Positions 36,036 through 47,799 of a stretch of 64,000 nt of DNA are shown here, piece by piece. The first letter of the stretch is position 1, and each line of letters opens with the position of its first letter. The notes beneath the pieces were generated by a model, which searched no databases, had not been told where the DNA came from, and worked only from the letters and a program-made list of their open reading frames with translations. The position numbers were made by a program, and so were the translations under genes. Location: NCBI RefSeq assembly GCF_964656455.1, contig NC_135715.1:171212437-171276436 (forward strand), in the 5' to 3' direction. This DNA comes from Halichoerus grypus. Taxonomy: Eukaryota > Chordata > Mammalia > Carnivora > Phocidae.

Positions 36036-37548
36036 TGGCTTTGATGACACTTTTCTCTCTGGAACCCCAAACCCTCCACTGAATTTGGAGACATGTAGAT
36101 AAATGCTTTTTTTGGCTTTCATTATATTGACTTTAGATTGACTGCTTTTGATATTTGGAACATTTGGAACACATTTAACAAAAGTAGTAAGTATCCCAGG
36201 ACAAGCACTATTAATGTTCCTTGCACACACAAACTCTGACAAGGCCCATGGATTTCTAATCAAGAATACATGCCAGTGTTTACTTTGCTTCTGTTAATCT
36301 TGCTGGTTTTCCTCTTAGAATTAAGTTATCTACCAAAAAGAATCAGAAGGCCGTGATCAATTTCTTTAAAAAATTTAATGACACTCAAGATATTAAAGAG
36401 AACAAAGCAAAAGTAAAAGCGTCGAACCCTGTAATTGCAGAATTCACTATATTTTGGTACCCAGAGGCCAAGGGCACAGAAGTAAAGACATTGTTAAACA
36501 CATAGATAATGTTATTTCTAGTGGCAGAAAGCTCTGCCCACACTTGTTCCTGGGGGCAACTCCTACCCCCAATCCTGATTGTATTCTCTTGTTCATCGTT
36601 ACATTTAACATTTGTAAATACTCTTGCATCTGGCTCTAACACTCTCTGGTCTAGGTACTCTTGGAGACTCAGTTCTTGGTACAATTTCTAAACCATTCCA
36701 TTGGGAAATTTTGTTCTTAGGAGGACTCTACTGATTTATTTTCATGTTTTCACAAAATTCCCTTTCTTTTTAAACTATCTTTGTCTTATCAAATGCCAGT
36801 GAAATTAGATTGAAATAAAAATAAACTAAATTGTTCAGAAATTTGTGAGTTAATGAGAAAAGTGAGCTGATTTATTTTAATTTTTGAAATGCTCCTCAAA
36901 GTGTAATTTATTTTTGGTACTAGGTGTGTGAACCTAATTTTTAAACATTTCATATCTGGTATATAGATAAACAGATTCACGCCACTCCTCACCCCTTAGG
37001 AACATAAAGCCCGTCTTGCTAGCAGAGACAACACAATTAGTAGTATAGTCTATCACTTTTGTAGCTGCTGGGCATGCTAACCAGATTTCCATAATACCCT
37101 GTTACCATGGCAGCCAGTGACTCAGAGATTTTCTCATTAGTGCTTGACCAGCACAAGGTCCTTTTAATAGATCTTCCTGTTTTCCCACTCAATTACTGAA
37201 ATTAAAATGAGGTGAAATACATCATTATTCACTCATAATATGAATTTACATTCAGTACTTTCTTTGGCAGAATTGTAGTAAAATGCAGCTACACTATTTT
37301 TTTTTTTTTCTAGTGCATAGGGTAAAAATAATGAGAAACAAATACATTTAACCTTAAATGTTTTTAAGTGAGAGATAGTGAATAGCAAATGTTCTTTTTG
37401 TAGAATTAATGAAAAATAATAAGTGATTATTAGAAACAACAAGAAAACAATCTCTTTTATATTTGGGATAGAAATCAATTCATAAAAAGTTTATATTTGA
37501 AACCTCAAAAAATTTTATAATGCGAATCAACACTGAAGGCCATATGCA

Positions 37549-37602
37549 CATAATATATGTATAATGTATGTATATAGTATATATACATATATAATGTATA
37601 TG
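37549..37602. repeat. TA-rich low-complexity tract
   Basis: ATATATGTATAATGTATGTA-type repeats with internal self-complementarity. Confidence 0.7.
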
Positions 37603-37987
37603 TTTTAAAATTTGTTGAAATTTATACCTTTTGAAATTCAGATTTGTGACATTTGATTTTTATTATGGTTTGGGTAATTTGATCAGTAAAAAAATAGTTT
37701 ATTGTTGAAGGTAATATTTTTTCTATTTCTTTATATAGTCATCTATAATTAAAAAATTAAGCACAAAATAAATTTGATTCAAATAGGATACTTCAATATC
37801 TAGTTGGATCTTTGACTAGTGAATGCAATTATAGTCTTTCTCAGAGCCCATCTGTGTGATCAGCTTGATTCTGCTCCCTTGGAAGAGGCTCAGAGTGGAC
37901 ACACTATATACTGACACATACCTGATCCCTGTGCTCTTCACATAGGATAAGAAACTTGTACATTTTCTTTATTTAATTTTTAATTGT

Positions 37988-38011
37988 AGTTCCTAGCTGC
38001 AACTAGGAACT
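37988..38011. other. 9-bp inverted repeat
   Basis: AGTTCCTAG (37988-37996) and CTAGGAACT (38003-38011) are exact complements around a 6-base loop. Confidence 0.65.
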
Positions 38012-38199
38012 GTAACTTATGTAACTTCCAATTGGATGTCTTCCTGATTACTATGACATTCAATGCAGTGTCTCTTCTTCCACAGTGACATAACCCAAAT
38101 TTCTTTTGGGGGTCAATCCTATGTGATATGACAGTGGTATACCCTGACTTACCCAAATTAGTCTTTGTTGTCCTATTTCTTTTGCCATAGTAGACCTCT

Positions 38200-39720
38200 T
38201 CAATGTATAAACAATAAAAACAACAGTCATAGTAATATTAATATCAGGCAAAGAAGGATTGACAGATGAAAAAATAAAATGAGAAGATGACTTCTCACTT
38301 GAGGATTTAGATAATACAATGTGGAAATATATAAAACAAAAGATCTGGTAAATATAGGAAGATTCTGACAAAACTATAGTCATCAGAGTCAAAGATGATC
38401 TCAGTTTTTAATCTGTCAAGTAAACAAAATTACAATGAAACTAGAGGAACTACTAAACCAGTAAGTGTATTTAGTAGTATATATTGAACTTTTTACTTTA
38501 CGAAGAGAAAATATAGATTCTTTGAAATCATTTATTGTTGGGTTTTTTTTAAACATATAAATCTTACACCAAAAATTTAGTGTAAATAAGTTCTTCAGAA
38601 TAGAAATTATACAATCTGTAATTTGTAAACAAGACTTAAAAGAAAATCAATAACTAAAATAAAATAAAACCTTCATTATTAAAAAGTAAATAAATGAATA
38701 TTGAGTCACAGAGGGACTGTAAACTGTTACTACCTAGTTGGTAAACAGTCACTACCACAATACTTACCAAATGTATGAGATGTAACCAAAGCTGTAGTCA
38801 GAGTAATATGCATAGCTTTCAATGCTTTAGTATTGAACACAACACCAAAAAAAAAAGAAAATAAATGAATTATATATGCAAATTAAAAAATACAACTGGT
38901 CAACAAAATGTAGAAAAGCAAAAGAATGAATAAATGAAAATAGAAATTAAATTAGAATAAAAAGTGTGAATATGTATTAATCTAAAAGATTTTTTGAGAA
39001 AAAATGGTAAAATAAGAAACTATAATAATATAAGTAGATACCTCAAAAAAACTACTGGAAAAATAAAAGTGAGGAAACAGAAATATAAACCTTAGTGATC
39101 TGGGAGGAGTTAAAGCCACAGAGATAAAATATAGGTACATTTTGTATATGTATATATATATATACATATATATATATATACATGTTTGGAACTTTTGATG
39201 AAATAATGATTTCTATAAAAGTAAACATTACCAACACTGAATCAATGGAATGTAAACCCAGAATAGATTAATAACAATGGAAAAAAAAAAAAACAGTTCT
39301 GGAAGTTCTACCTTGCATTCCCATGTTGAGAGTTCTATTTGTTGAGTTTTTAAAACTTTATTTAAAAAAAAATCAATTAATTTTAAGGTTCAAGAAATTC
39401 TTTGTAGACAAGGAAAATAAGGAAGTTTTATTGGTTTTAAAAATATAGCAAATACATAACTCTAAACTGAACAAATGCAGTCCCCCCCCCATAACTATAG
39501 GCCCATTTCACAATTATAGATGCAAAACTTTTAAAGAAAAAGTAGAAAATGGAATTCAGCCATATGTTTAAAAAAAGCAATATATAATAACCAAATAAGA
39601 TTTATATTTGAAAAGTGTGGAGAACATAAGTGATTCAACTCAGGACATTTTAGTATAAGTTATAATAGTAGATAAATATTGAAAAGTACTTTAAAACGGT
39701 TGGATAAAAATCTAGCATCT
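38200..39720 (+). mobile_element. Ancient LINE-1/HAL1-like ORF2 remnant, sense
   Basis: Diverged L1 text appears in the right order: GCTGTAGTCAGAGTAATATG, ACACTGAATCAATGGAATGT, CCATAACTATAGGCCCATTT with ATTATAGATGCAAAAC. These fit L1 ORF2 before and within the reverse transcriptase. Many stops and indels show a long-dead copy. Boundaries are approximate. Confidence 0.6.
39141..39184. repeat. (TA)n microsatellite
   Basis: TATATG(TA)n and CATATATATATATATACATG inside the old L1. Confidence 0.8.
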
Positions 39721-40416
39721 GTACTTAAGGCACACATGTTTGCAAATAATGTTAAGCCTCATGTGTTGGAATTGGCAAGGAGAATAGATTTTGGAACAGC
39801 TGGGAAACTAAGAAAATCTGGTGGATGAATGTAAAATCTGGATGCCATGGAGTTAGATAGATCAAAAGAGGAATGGGTGCTTACAGGTAATAGGGCAAAG
39901 TGGGGAACATAAAACCAAACAGTCAAAAATACCTAAGATACCTAAAATCAACATAGGAGCAAGTCCTGTCCAGGCTCTCACGTATCTGTGCAAGCTTAGT
40001 TACTTGTTGGTGTTTATTCTCAATAAATGTTAGCCACATATTTTTCTTTCCTTTAATGATAATGATTATTTTTTATTAAAACAGTTTGAACACTGGCATT
40101 TTCTAACATATTTGTAACTCACAAAAGGAAATGTATATGGAAAACTTTTAATTATAAGCATTGGACCAATATTATACAGACTGTATGACTGATGGCATTT
40201 AAAAACTTTTGTCACAAAGGGCCAGTCTCCCAAAGGCTGTATTGTTTCAAAATACTACTATACACACACGGATCATTACCATCAGTTGTTTACAGTAGAA
40301 TTGATTTTGTTTGCATCTAAGTTTCTTAGTTCCTTAGCAGGATTTGTGTATCAAGACAATTTTTAGGAATGACATGGGTAACTAATCACTGGAGAACTGG
40401 CTGTTATTACATATTT

Positions 40417-40432
40417 ACCACTAGATGGCAAT
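40417..40432 (+). promoter_or_regulatory. CTCF-like core motif (candidate)
   Basis: ACCACTAGATGGCAAT resembles the CTCF core (CCACNAG-R-KGGCAG type) with a few mismatches. It lies in unique intronic DNA. Binding is purely inferred. Confidence 0.35.
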
Positions 40433-40674
40433 CATACATTGGTAAGGTAAAGCACCCTTTGCATTTACAGGGTAGACTAAGGAACTAGCTGTGAAAGAGA
40501 TTCATCAGTTACTGAAAATGGTGAATGAGTGGAGCAATGCAGAGGATGTGCATTGGCGTTGCCTTTGCACCGTTGAAAGAGTGAAATGTACAATGCCACA
40601 AAGTAGAAACTAAGCATACTTCAGTGCAGGGTAGACGTCCGACTCTAAATCACTGACACATGCAATCAGCTTCA

Positions 40675-40860
40675 GGTTGTCCATGTTAGAATCCTAGTTT
40701 CACCTTTGCTAGTCCTGTCAGTTTTCTCATCTGTGAAATGGGCATAATAATAATACCTACATTGTAGGTTGATGATGAAGGCTAAATGGTATAGTATATT
40801 AAAAACACAAATACTATTGCCTGATGCATATATGCTCAATAAATATTACCTATTGTTATT
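40675..40860 (+). mobile_element. MIR SINE
   Basis: TTTTCTCATCTGTGAAATGG and GCATAATAATAATACCTACA, then ATGCTCAATAAATATT at the end, match MIR in order. Confidence 0.82.
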
Positions 40861-43499
40861 TGTTATTCATTTCTTTCATGTATTTTGAGAACTTAGAGAT
40901 AACTCAAAACTTTTTATAAAGCTGGTAGCCTTAAACACAATGGGATGAGAAAGGAAGAGTATGCTGTGATGTCTGGGTCTCACCAAGCCCCATTAGAAAA
41001 ACACTATCAAACATATTTCATTTTGTCTGAAGTTCTTACCAAGTTAAACATCAAAATAGTTATAAATTTAAAAATAAACATAGTGTGAAAAGATGTATGT
41101 ATATCTACTCTTAGCTCTTAGAAAACATAAATGTTTTTTAAAACTTATACCAATAAACTTACCATATTTTGTTTTTAAAGAAGAGAGAAAAAATTCTTCA
41201 TATTTCATATGTTTTTTAGGTTTCAGATTATGTTTTAGGATGAAAATTTCTTTTGACTAGAAACACCAAAAGCAAAAGCTTTTTAAAATAGTTTTTGTTT
41301 TTTTTTTAGTTTGTTTTTTTGAGGAATGGAAAGCATATAGTGTTTGACCTATATCCACAGGCATTTTTTTATTATTGTTGGTCTATTTAGACTAGCTTTG
41401 GGCAACTGAAACACAGAATTGCCTATCAATCTCCAGGTTAATATTAATAGATCAATAAAATACACACTATGCTACCTTAATAATATACTATTCACTCTTT
41501 TCCCAAACCAAGGAACTATACCAATGACAGTGAGGTAGTTTTGAGGCAAATACAATGTCCAGTTCTCTAATGCTTAGGGTTACATTTTCTTTTGTATGCT
41601 CAGAGCTTATTACGTGAAACAGCATGTATCTTCCCAAATATCTCTATAAAATGAAAGTATTTGGGATTAGTGGTTTAAACAATTTCAGAGTGCTGCATTT
41701 TTTTCCTGAGTTCATTGCCTGAGGCAGAAATAGACGTGACAGCATCCTGTTAAACATAACTTCTACCCTTATAAGCTGATTTATGAATTGTGAATAAATA
41801 GGCCTCTACAAAATCCCTCATACTCTCTCTTCCCTGTACAAGCTATCTATTTGTGTAATTATATGGGGCCTAAAACCATAGTGTGAAAGCTCCTTGACAA
41901 GTATATCATTTAGTTATTAAAAAAAAAAAAACAAGCATGAATAACCTTTTTTATTTGCTGGAAACATGGAGTCAAGAGTTCAAATTTCAAAGCATAATGA
42001 AGAAGTCAATGTACAATTTCCGTAAGATTGTAATGTCCTGCTTCTTCCTGAGCTTTAGAGGTAGATACTTTGATCATCTGGAAACCTCAGTAGATTTTTA
42101 CCAAGGTGATTTTGAGATATACCTGTTAAATGATAATGGTCTACTTTATATTCTTTGAAGAGGTATATATTATGCTTTCCTTCTTAATATAGTAAGTCAT
42201 CTTTGTATGAAGGAGATAAGCTTTAGAAGTAATAGCACACTTATTTAATTTTTTTTTTTTAATTTTAAAGTAATATGTGATCACCATAGAGAAAAGTGTT
42301 AAGAAAATAAGTATTTGGTGAAAACCTGACATTTAAAGTAATATGGAAAGTTTGGAAATCAGATTTCCTCCTCTCCAGGGTTTGTCATAGTTGCTGTTTG
42401 TTGTTGTTATTTGTGTTTCTTAGTGTCTTTCCTGAAATAATTCAATAAAGTGTATATTCTTTGTTGTGTGTGGCCACAGAAGTCTGCTTATCTAGATAAT
42501 GATTGGAAAGGTCCTGGTTAAATGCCTTGAATCAGTAAGTCATCGAGTCTTTGGCAAGGAGTTCTGTATGCATGTTGGGACACATCCTTAACACTGTGGA
42601 AGTTTACAGAGTGCCTTAGCCTTTGCTTCCCACTTGCACAAGCCCTCAAGGTCAGCCAGAGGTGAGAGATTAGATTCTCCTCAAGTCTTTTCTAGGTTCT
42701 GATGCACCTCTCCAAATGCATGTATCCTTTGATATTCCTAGGAATATGGCAGTATTTCAAAGTGCCTGTGGACATTTAATTCTTCTCCTTTTCTGTTTAA
42801 GAATTTTGGTCAACCTCTTGTTTGATTAACATTTACTGCTGCCTCTGGCAGCTGCAATATTAAACACATACTGCTAATTGTTTGCTATAAATGCCCTGGC
42901 AAATAATCTATTCATACAGAGTAGGTTCTGATTCAGGTCAAATAAAAACAAGCTCTGCATATAGGTATTTCCAGGGGGCTTCCAGAAAGCACAAATAGTG
43001 ACGTTTATCTGAGAACGGGGCTTTGTGATCTCCAAATTTGTTCTGCACCTCTAGTTGCTGGAACCATGGCTGGTTTCATAGCCACCGTGATTGTGAGGCA
43101 GTTGATTTTCAAAGCTACTGCAGAGCTGGGGAGAGAGGAATGGGAATGGGGCAGTTTTTCTCCAATAAATGTTCCTCGGATGGGTGCAGACCTTTGGTTA
43201 AATTCTAAAAAAAAAAAAAAAAAAAAATTGATTGTAGCAATTTTTGCCAGTGTTCTCTCTGCTTTTTTGGAGGAGGAAATTTTTGAAGGTTCTTATTCTG
43301 CCATTCTAGAAGTGCTTCCCCTTATGACTGGGCTTTGAGTGAAATTTATTCTCATGGTAATATTTTTCAGAGAAAATTTGATATTTTACGGGTTCATGAC
43401 AAATGAAGAATATTAGGCTTGGGGTTCTTTTGATAAGATGATCTCATTAATAATGAGTGGTATGTGTGCATGTATGTATGTGTATGTTTGTGACACTGG
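40861..43499. other. Unique intronic sequence with an internal A-run
   Basis: No gene was recognised. 42480-43000 is repeat-free, moderately GC-rich and contains TAATTG and AT-rich core motifs, so it could be conserved non-coding DNA. The part at 43040-43227 ends in AATAAA plus an A-run and is described separately. Confidence 0.45.
43040..43227 (+). other. Possible 3' end of an unidentified retrocopy
   Basis: AATAAA at 43164-43169 is followed about 40 bases later by a 21-base A-run (43207-43227). The preceding CCATGGCTGGTTTCATAGCC opens a short frame, 43066 onward, that resembles no protein I know. No target duplication was found, so this may be a chance A-rich tract or an unknown repeat. 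Confidence 0.3.
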
Positions 43500-43648
43500 A
43501 AGGAACCCATCTTTTTGATACTTTGACTTCAGTCCACTGAAACTTATTTCAGAATTCCAGAATTAGAAAATAATACATTTGTATTATTTTTTGCCACTAA
43601 CTTTGAGGTAATATGTTATAGCACAGATAACAAGAAAACTAATACACA
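43500..43648 (+). mobile_element. MaLR LTR 3'-end fragment
   Basis: AAATAATACATTTGTATTAT, then GCCACTAACTTTGAGGTAAT and AACAAGAAAACTAATACAC, match the 3' end of the LTR family at 12301-13026. Confidence 0.68.
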
Positions 43649-43649
43649 G

Positions 43650-45489
43650 GTCTTGCACTAGTATTGTTAAATTGATTCCTAAGTATTTTATTCATTTTGA
43701 TGCTATTGTAAATAAAATTGCTTTCTTAATTTTCAGATTGTTAAGTGTTAAGGTCTAAAAATGCAGTTGATTTTAGTGTATTCATCTTGTATCAATATGC
43801 AACCTCATTTATTAGTTTTAAAATTTTGGTAGAATTCTTTGCGTTTTCTATACATGTTATCTTCACATATTATCTGCAAAGATAATTTTCCTTTTCCAAT
43901 ATAGATGCCTTTTATTTATTTATTTTTCTTATCTAATTGTTCAGCTAAAACCTCCAGAACAATATTGAATAGACATGGCAAGAGCAGAGGTCCTTGTCTT
44001 ATTGCTGATCTTAGGGGGAAAGTGTTCTGTCTTTTTACATTAAATGTGATGTTAACTGTGGATCTTTTGTGGATGCATTTATCAGGTTTAGGGCATTCCC
44101 TTTTATTCTCAATTCTGTGAGTGTGTTTATTGTGAGAGAGTATTGGGTTTTATTAAATAACTTTTCTGCAACTATTGAAATGATCATGTAGTCTTTATCT
44201 GACTGTTTTTTATTAACTGATTTTTGTTTGCTGAACCACTTTGCATTCCTTGAAAAAATGCTATTTGGTCATGATATGTAACGCTTTCACACGTTGCTGG
44301 ATTCAGTTTGCTAGTATTTTGTTGAAGATATTTGCATCTACATTCATAACAGATAGAGGTTATAGTTTTCTCATGATGTCTTTGTCTGGTTTGGAAATCA
44401 GAACAATATTGGCCTCACAGAGTAAGTTGGGAAGCGTTCCCTCTCCCTGTATTTTTTGGAAGAGTTTGTGAAGGATTGGTATTAATTCTTTAAAGATTTG
44501 GCAAAATTTGCCAGTGAAGCCAGCTGGTCCTGAGCTTTTCTTTGTGGACGGGTTTTGAACACTAATTCAATTTGAGGAACTTGTCCATTTCATCTAGGTT
44601 ATTGAATTTGTGCCACATTGTTGCCATATTTATTGCCATGTTGTTCATAGTTTCCCAAATAATCTTTTTAACTCTGTAATTTTGGTAGTAATGCCCTTTC
44701 TTTCATTCTTGATTGTAATAATTGGATTCTTCTCTCCTTTTTGTTGATCAGTCTAGCTAAATATTTGTCAATTTTGTTGCTCTTCTCAAAGAACCAACTT
44801 TTATTGTTGATTTCCTATATATTTTTCTCTATTTCCTCTATTTCCACTCTAATATTTATTCTTTCCTTCTGCTCTCTTTGGATTTCTTTTGTTCCTTTTC
44901 AGTTTCTTAATGTGGAAGGTTAGGTATCATTTGAGATCTTTATTCTTTTATAATGTACTATTTATATTTATGAATTACCTTCTAAGCAATGCTATGGGGA
45001 CCATTTCATAAGTTTTAGTATGTTATGTTTTTGTTTTCATTCATAGAAAAGTATTTTCTCATTTTTCTTATAAAATTTCCTCTTTGAGCCATTGGCCCAT
45101 TAGTAGTATGCTATTTGATTTCCACTTATTTGTGAATTTCCCAAATTTCCTTCTGTCATTGTTTTCTATTTTAATTCCATTGTAGTTAAAGAACATACTT
45201 TGTATGATTTAATTCCTTTAAATTTACTGAGGCTTTTTAAATTCACTAACATGTTATCCTGAAGAATGTTTGATGTGCATGTGAGAAGAATGTATATTCT
45301 GATTTTGCTGAGTAGAGTCTTCGATAGATGTCTGTTAGGTCTAATGGGCTTACACTGTTAAGTTTTATATTCCTCTATTGCTCTTCTAATTATTCTATCA
45401 TTAAAATTAAGGAATTAAAGTCCCCAAATGTTATTGTTGAATTGTCTATTTCTTCCATTAACTCTGTCACTTTTGCTTCATGTATTTTG
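43650..45489 (-). mobile_element. Old LINE-1 ORF2, antisense
   Basis: The reverse complement of ORF2 is clear over about 1.8 kb: AATATAGATGCCTTTTATTT, CATGGCAAGAGCAGAGGTCC then TTGTCTTATTGCTGATCTTA, GTTGATCAGTCTAGCTAAAT and CTTCTCAAAGAACCAACTTT. The frame is broken many times. It is an L1M-type copy that lacks both ends. Confidence 0.88.
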
Positions 45490-45627
45490 GGTCTTGTATT
45501 AGTTTTTTTATTGTTGCTGCAACAAATTACCACAAACATAAAAATTCAACAAACATAACACAAACAACACAAGTTTATCATATAGCTCTGGAGATCAGAA
45601 ATCAGAAATGGGTCTCGCTGGGCTTAC
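45490..45627 (-). mobile_element. MaLR LTR 3'-end fragment, antisense
   Basis: GTATTAGTTTTTTTATTGTT with GCTGCAACAAATTACCACAA and CTCTGGAGATCAGAAATCAG are the reverse complement of the same LTR end found at 43500-43648. Confidence 0.68.
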
Positions 45628-46390
45628 CTGGATTGTAAAATGCTGCAGCCACATTGGAAAAACAGTGTGACGCTTCTTTAAAATGTTAAATATGCAATTA
45701 CCATATGACCAAGCACTTCCACTCATAGGTGTATACCCAAGAAAATTAAAAGCATATGTCCACACAAAAACTTCTATGCAAATGCTTATATAGCAGCATT
45801 ATTCATGATAACCAAAAAATGGAAATAATCCAAATGCCCATCAACTGATGAACAGATAAAGAAAATGTGTTATATCCAGACAGTGGAATATTTTTTCAGC
45901 AATAAAAAGCTATGACGTACTGATACATGCTGCAACATGAATGAATGTTGAAAACATTATGAGTGCTTAGCAGGAACTGGGAAGAGGAAAGAATGAGGAG
46001 TAAACTAATGGATATGGGTTTTCTTTGGGGTGTGGTAGAAATATTCTCAGATGAGGACACCTGGGTGGCTCAGTTGGCTAAGCGCCTGCCTCTGGGGCTC
46101 AGGTCATGACCCGAGGGTCCTGGGATCAAGCCCCATGAAGGGGTTTCCTGCTCAGTGGGGAGTCTGCTTCTCCCTCTGCCTCTGCCCCTCTCCACTGCTT
46201 GTGCTCTCTCTCGCTCACTCTCTCTTGAATAAATAAATAAAATCTTTAAAAAAAATTCTCAGATGAAATAGTGGTGATGGTTATACAACTCTGTAAATAT
46301 AATTCGAACCATTGAATTTACCCTATAAATTGGTGAATTTTATGATATATGAATTATATCTCAATAAAGCTCTGTTTTAATAAAAAAAAC
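45628..46390 (+). mobile_element. Old LINE-1 3' end, sense, split by a SINE
   Basis: CAATTACCATATGACCAAGC, ATGCCCATCAACTGATGAAC and GACAGTGGAATATTTTTTCA are the end of ORF2. After the SINE at 46055-46254 the 3'UTR ends with GAATTATATCTCAATAAAGC and an A-tail. L1MB/L1MC-like. Confidence 0.85.
46055..46254 (+). mobile_element. Carnivore SINE (CAN-SINE) nested in LINE-1
   Basis: Head GGACACCTGGGTGGCTCAG, GGTCATGACCCGAGGGTCCT, CT-rich text and AATAAATAAATAAAATCTTT with A-tail. The flanks carry a perfect 12-bp duplication, ATTCTCAGATGA (46043-46054, 46255-46266). Confidence 0.95.
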
Positions 46391-46680
46391 AACTATAGGT
46401 ATATGTACAAATGACATTTATCAAAACCCTGACCTGGTGGTATGATAGGCAGATATAGAGTCACTTTTATTAAATTTTAAAGGGCTTAATATATATCCTT
46501 CTTATAAAAATTAATCATTTCTATTAAAAAAAATATTTTAATAAAAGTAATGCTACACATTTGGTAATTTTAAATTGATACTTAATATTTTGAACAACAT
46601 TCCTGACATAGAATAAAAATGAAATAATTTTTGTGTACAATCCTCACCCAAACAGATGTCCAGTTTAATCTCTGCAATAA

Positions 46681-46723
46681 ATACATACACACACACACAT
46701 TCACACACACACACACACACACA
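46681..46723. repeat. (CA)n microsatellite
   Basis: CA dinucleotides with one ATTC interruption, about 43 bp. Confidence 0.85.
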
Positions 46724-46744
46724 TGGTCTACCTTATGTATAAAC

Positions 46745-47560
46745 TACATTAGATATAGAACTACAGGTATATTAAATTAGAACATATATGTAATATTCTA
46801 TTTGTACCAATTCATACTCCCTTCAATAGTATATGAATGCCTATTCTTGCCAAGTCTGAATTTTAATTTTTTTTCAAACTCTTGGATGTATAGCGAGTAT
46901 GATATTGTCACTAAAAACTGAAATTATTAGTGAAACTAATCTTTTCTTGTAGATTAGCTGTTTGCATTTCTTCTTTTGTGAATAACAACATTTTTTTTTA
47001 TTTTTAAAAATTCTGTTTCTTTATAAGAACCCTTTACTTGTTAAATATAACCATTTTATATTATGTAATACATAAAGATCTCCCACACTTAGTCTTCAAA
47101 TAAATTTTTGCTTATGGAGTTTTTTGTTTGATAAATATCTTTCTCTATGGTTTGTTGTTGTTCTTGTTTGATACTAAATCTTTCCAAAAGTTTATGATGT
47201 AGCATTATTTACCAATCAGTTATTCTTATGGCTCTGTCTTTGCCCTAATGCATGTAAAAGCCTTCACCTTACCATTTATTCTCCTGTTTAATGATTCTTG
47301 CTTTCTTAAATTTCACTGTTTAAACTACTTATTTTATTCTTAATGTAACAAAGGGACATAACTATTTTTCTTTCCATTAAGAAACAACATGAGCTGTAGG
47401 TTTGAATCAAACTTCTTTTTTATTATTTATCTTTATGGCAGAGACTTCTTTTGATATTGGATGCTTAAACAACTCTATGGTCCATTGATGGTATTGTTTA
47501 CTGGTGGTATCATGCCAACATTTTCAAGATATTCTTTTTTTTTTTTTTCACATCTTTGTG
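46745..47560 (-). mobile_element. Ancient LINE-1, antisense
   Basis: AATAGTATATGAATGCCTAT, TGTTTGCATTTCTTCTTTTG with TGAATAACA, and CTATGGTCCATTGATGGTAT match in order the reverse complement of L1M 3' sequence, strongly diverged. Confidence 0.5.
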
Positions 47561-47614
47561 ATTATTGGATTTTCTTCAAGCTTTGACCCATAGTACTTCT
47601 TAATTCAATGACTC

Positions 47615-47786
47615 ATTTTGTTGTTTTGTTTTGTTTTGTTTTGTTTTGTTTTGTTTTTGTTGTTTTTGAAGTAGGTTCCATGCCTGTGACACTCTAGCAT
47701 GGGGCTTGAACTCACAACCCTGAGATCAAGACCTGAGCTGAGATCAAGAACCGGATGCTTAACTGACTGAGCCACCCAGGTGCCCC
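47615..47786 (-). mobile_element. Older carnivore SINE with (TTTTG)n tail, antisense
   Basis: The minus strand reads GGGGCACCTGGGTGGCTCAG, GAGATCAAG-type body and a (CAAAA)n tail. The short body lacking the CT tract points to another SINEC subfamily. The flanks have a perfect 13-bp duplication, AATTCAATGACTC (47602-47614, 47787-47799). An internal near-repeat of GAGATCAAGA is present at 47722-47750. Confidence 0.93.
47617..47668. repeat. (TTTTG)n microsatellite
   Basis: About eight TTTTG units grown from the SINE tail. Confidence 0.85.
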
Positions 47787-47799
47787 AATTCAATGACTC

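Larger units (their letters stand above)
36036..38199. other. Unique AT-rich intronic sequence
   Basis: No SPAG16 exon was found. CTCTTAG at 36313-36319 resembles an acceptor but is not followed by WD-like coding. Overlapping reading frames at 36385-36691 have no recognised similarity. It includes a TA tract at 37549-37602 and an inverted repeat at 37988-38011. Confidence 0.45.

Noticed and set aside
36313..36420. CTCTTAG followed by a Lys-rich reading frame, like an exon start
   Set aside because: The next SPAG16 exon should continue the WD blade, and the sequence here has no such similarity and lacks a matching donor.
36385..36691. Overlapping open frames on both strands
   Set aside because: No recognised domain, and the frames overlap each other in a way typical of chance.
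39480..39490. Poly-C run in the old L1
   Set aside because: A short homopolymer, likely slippage or sequencing uncertainty, with no G-quadruplex-type pattern.
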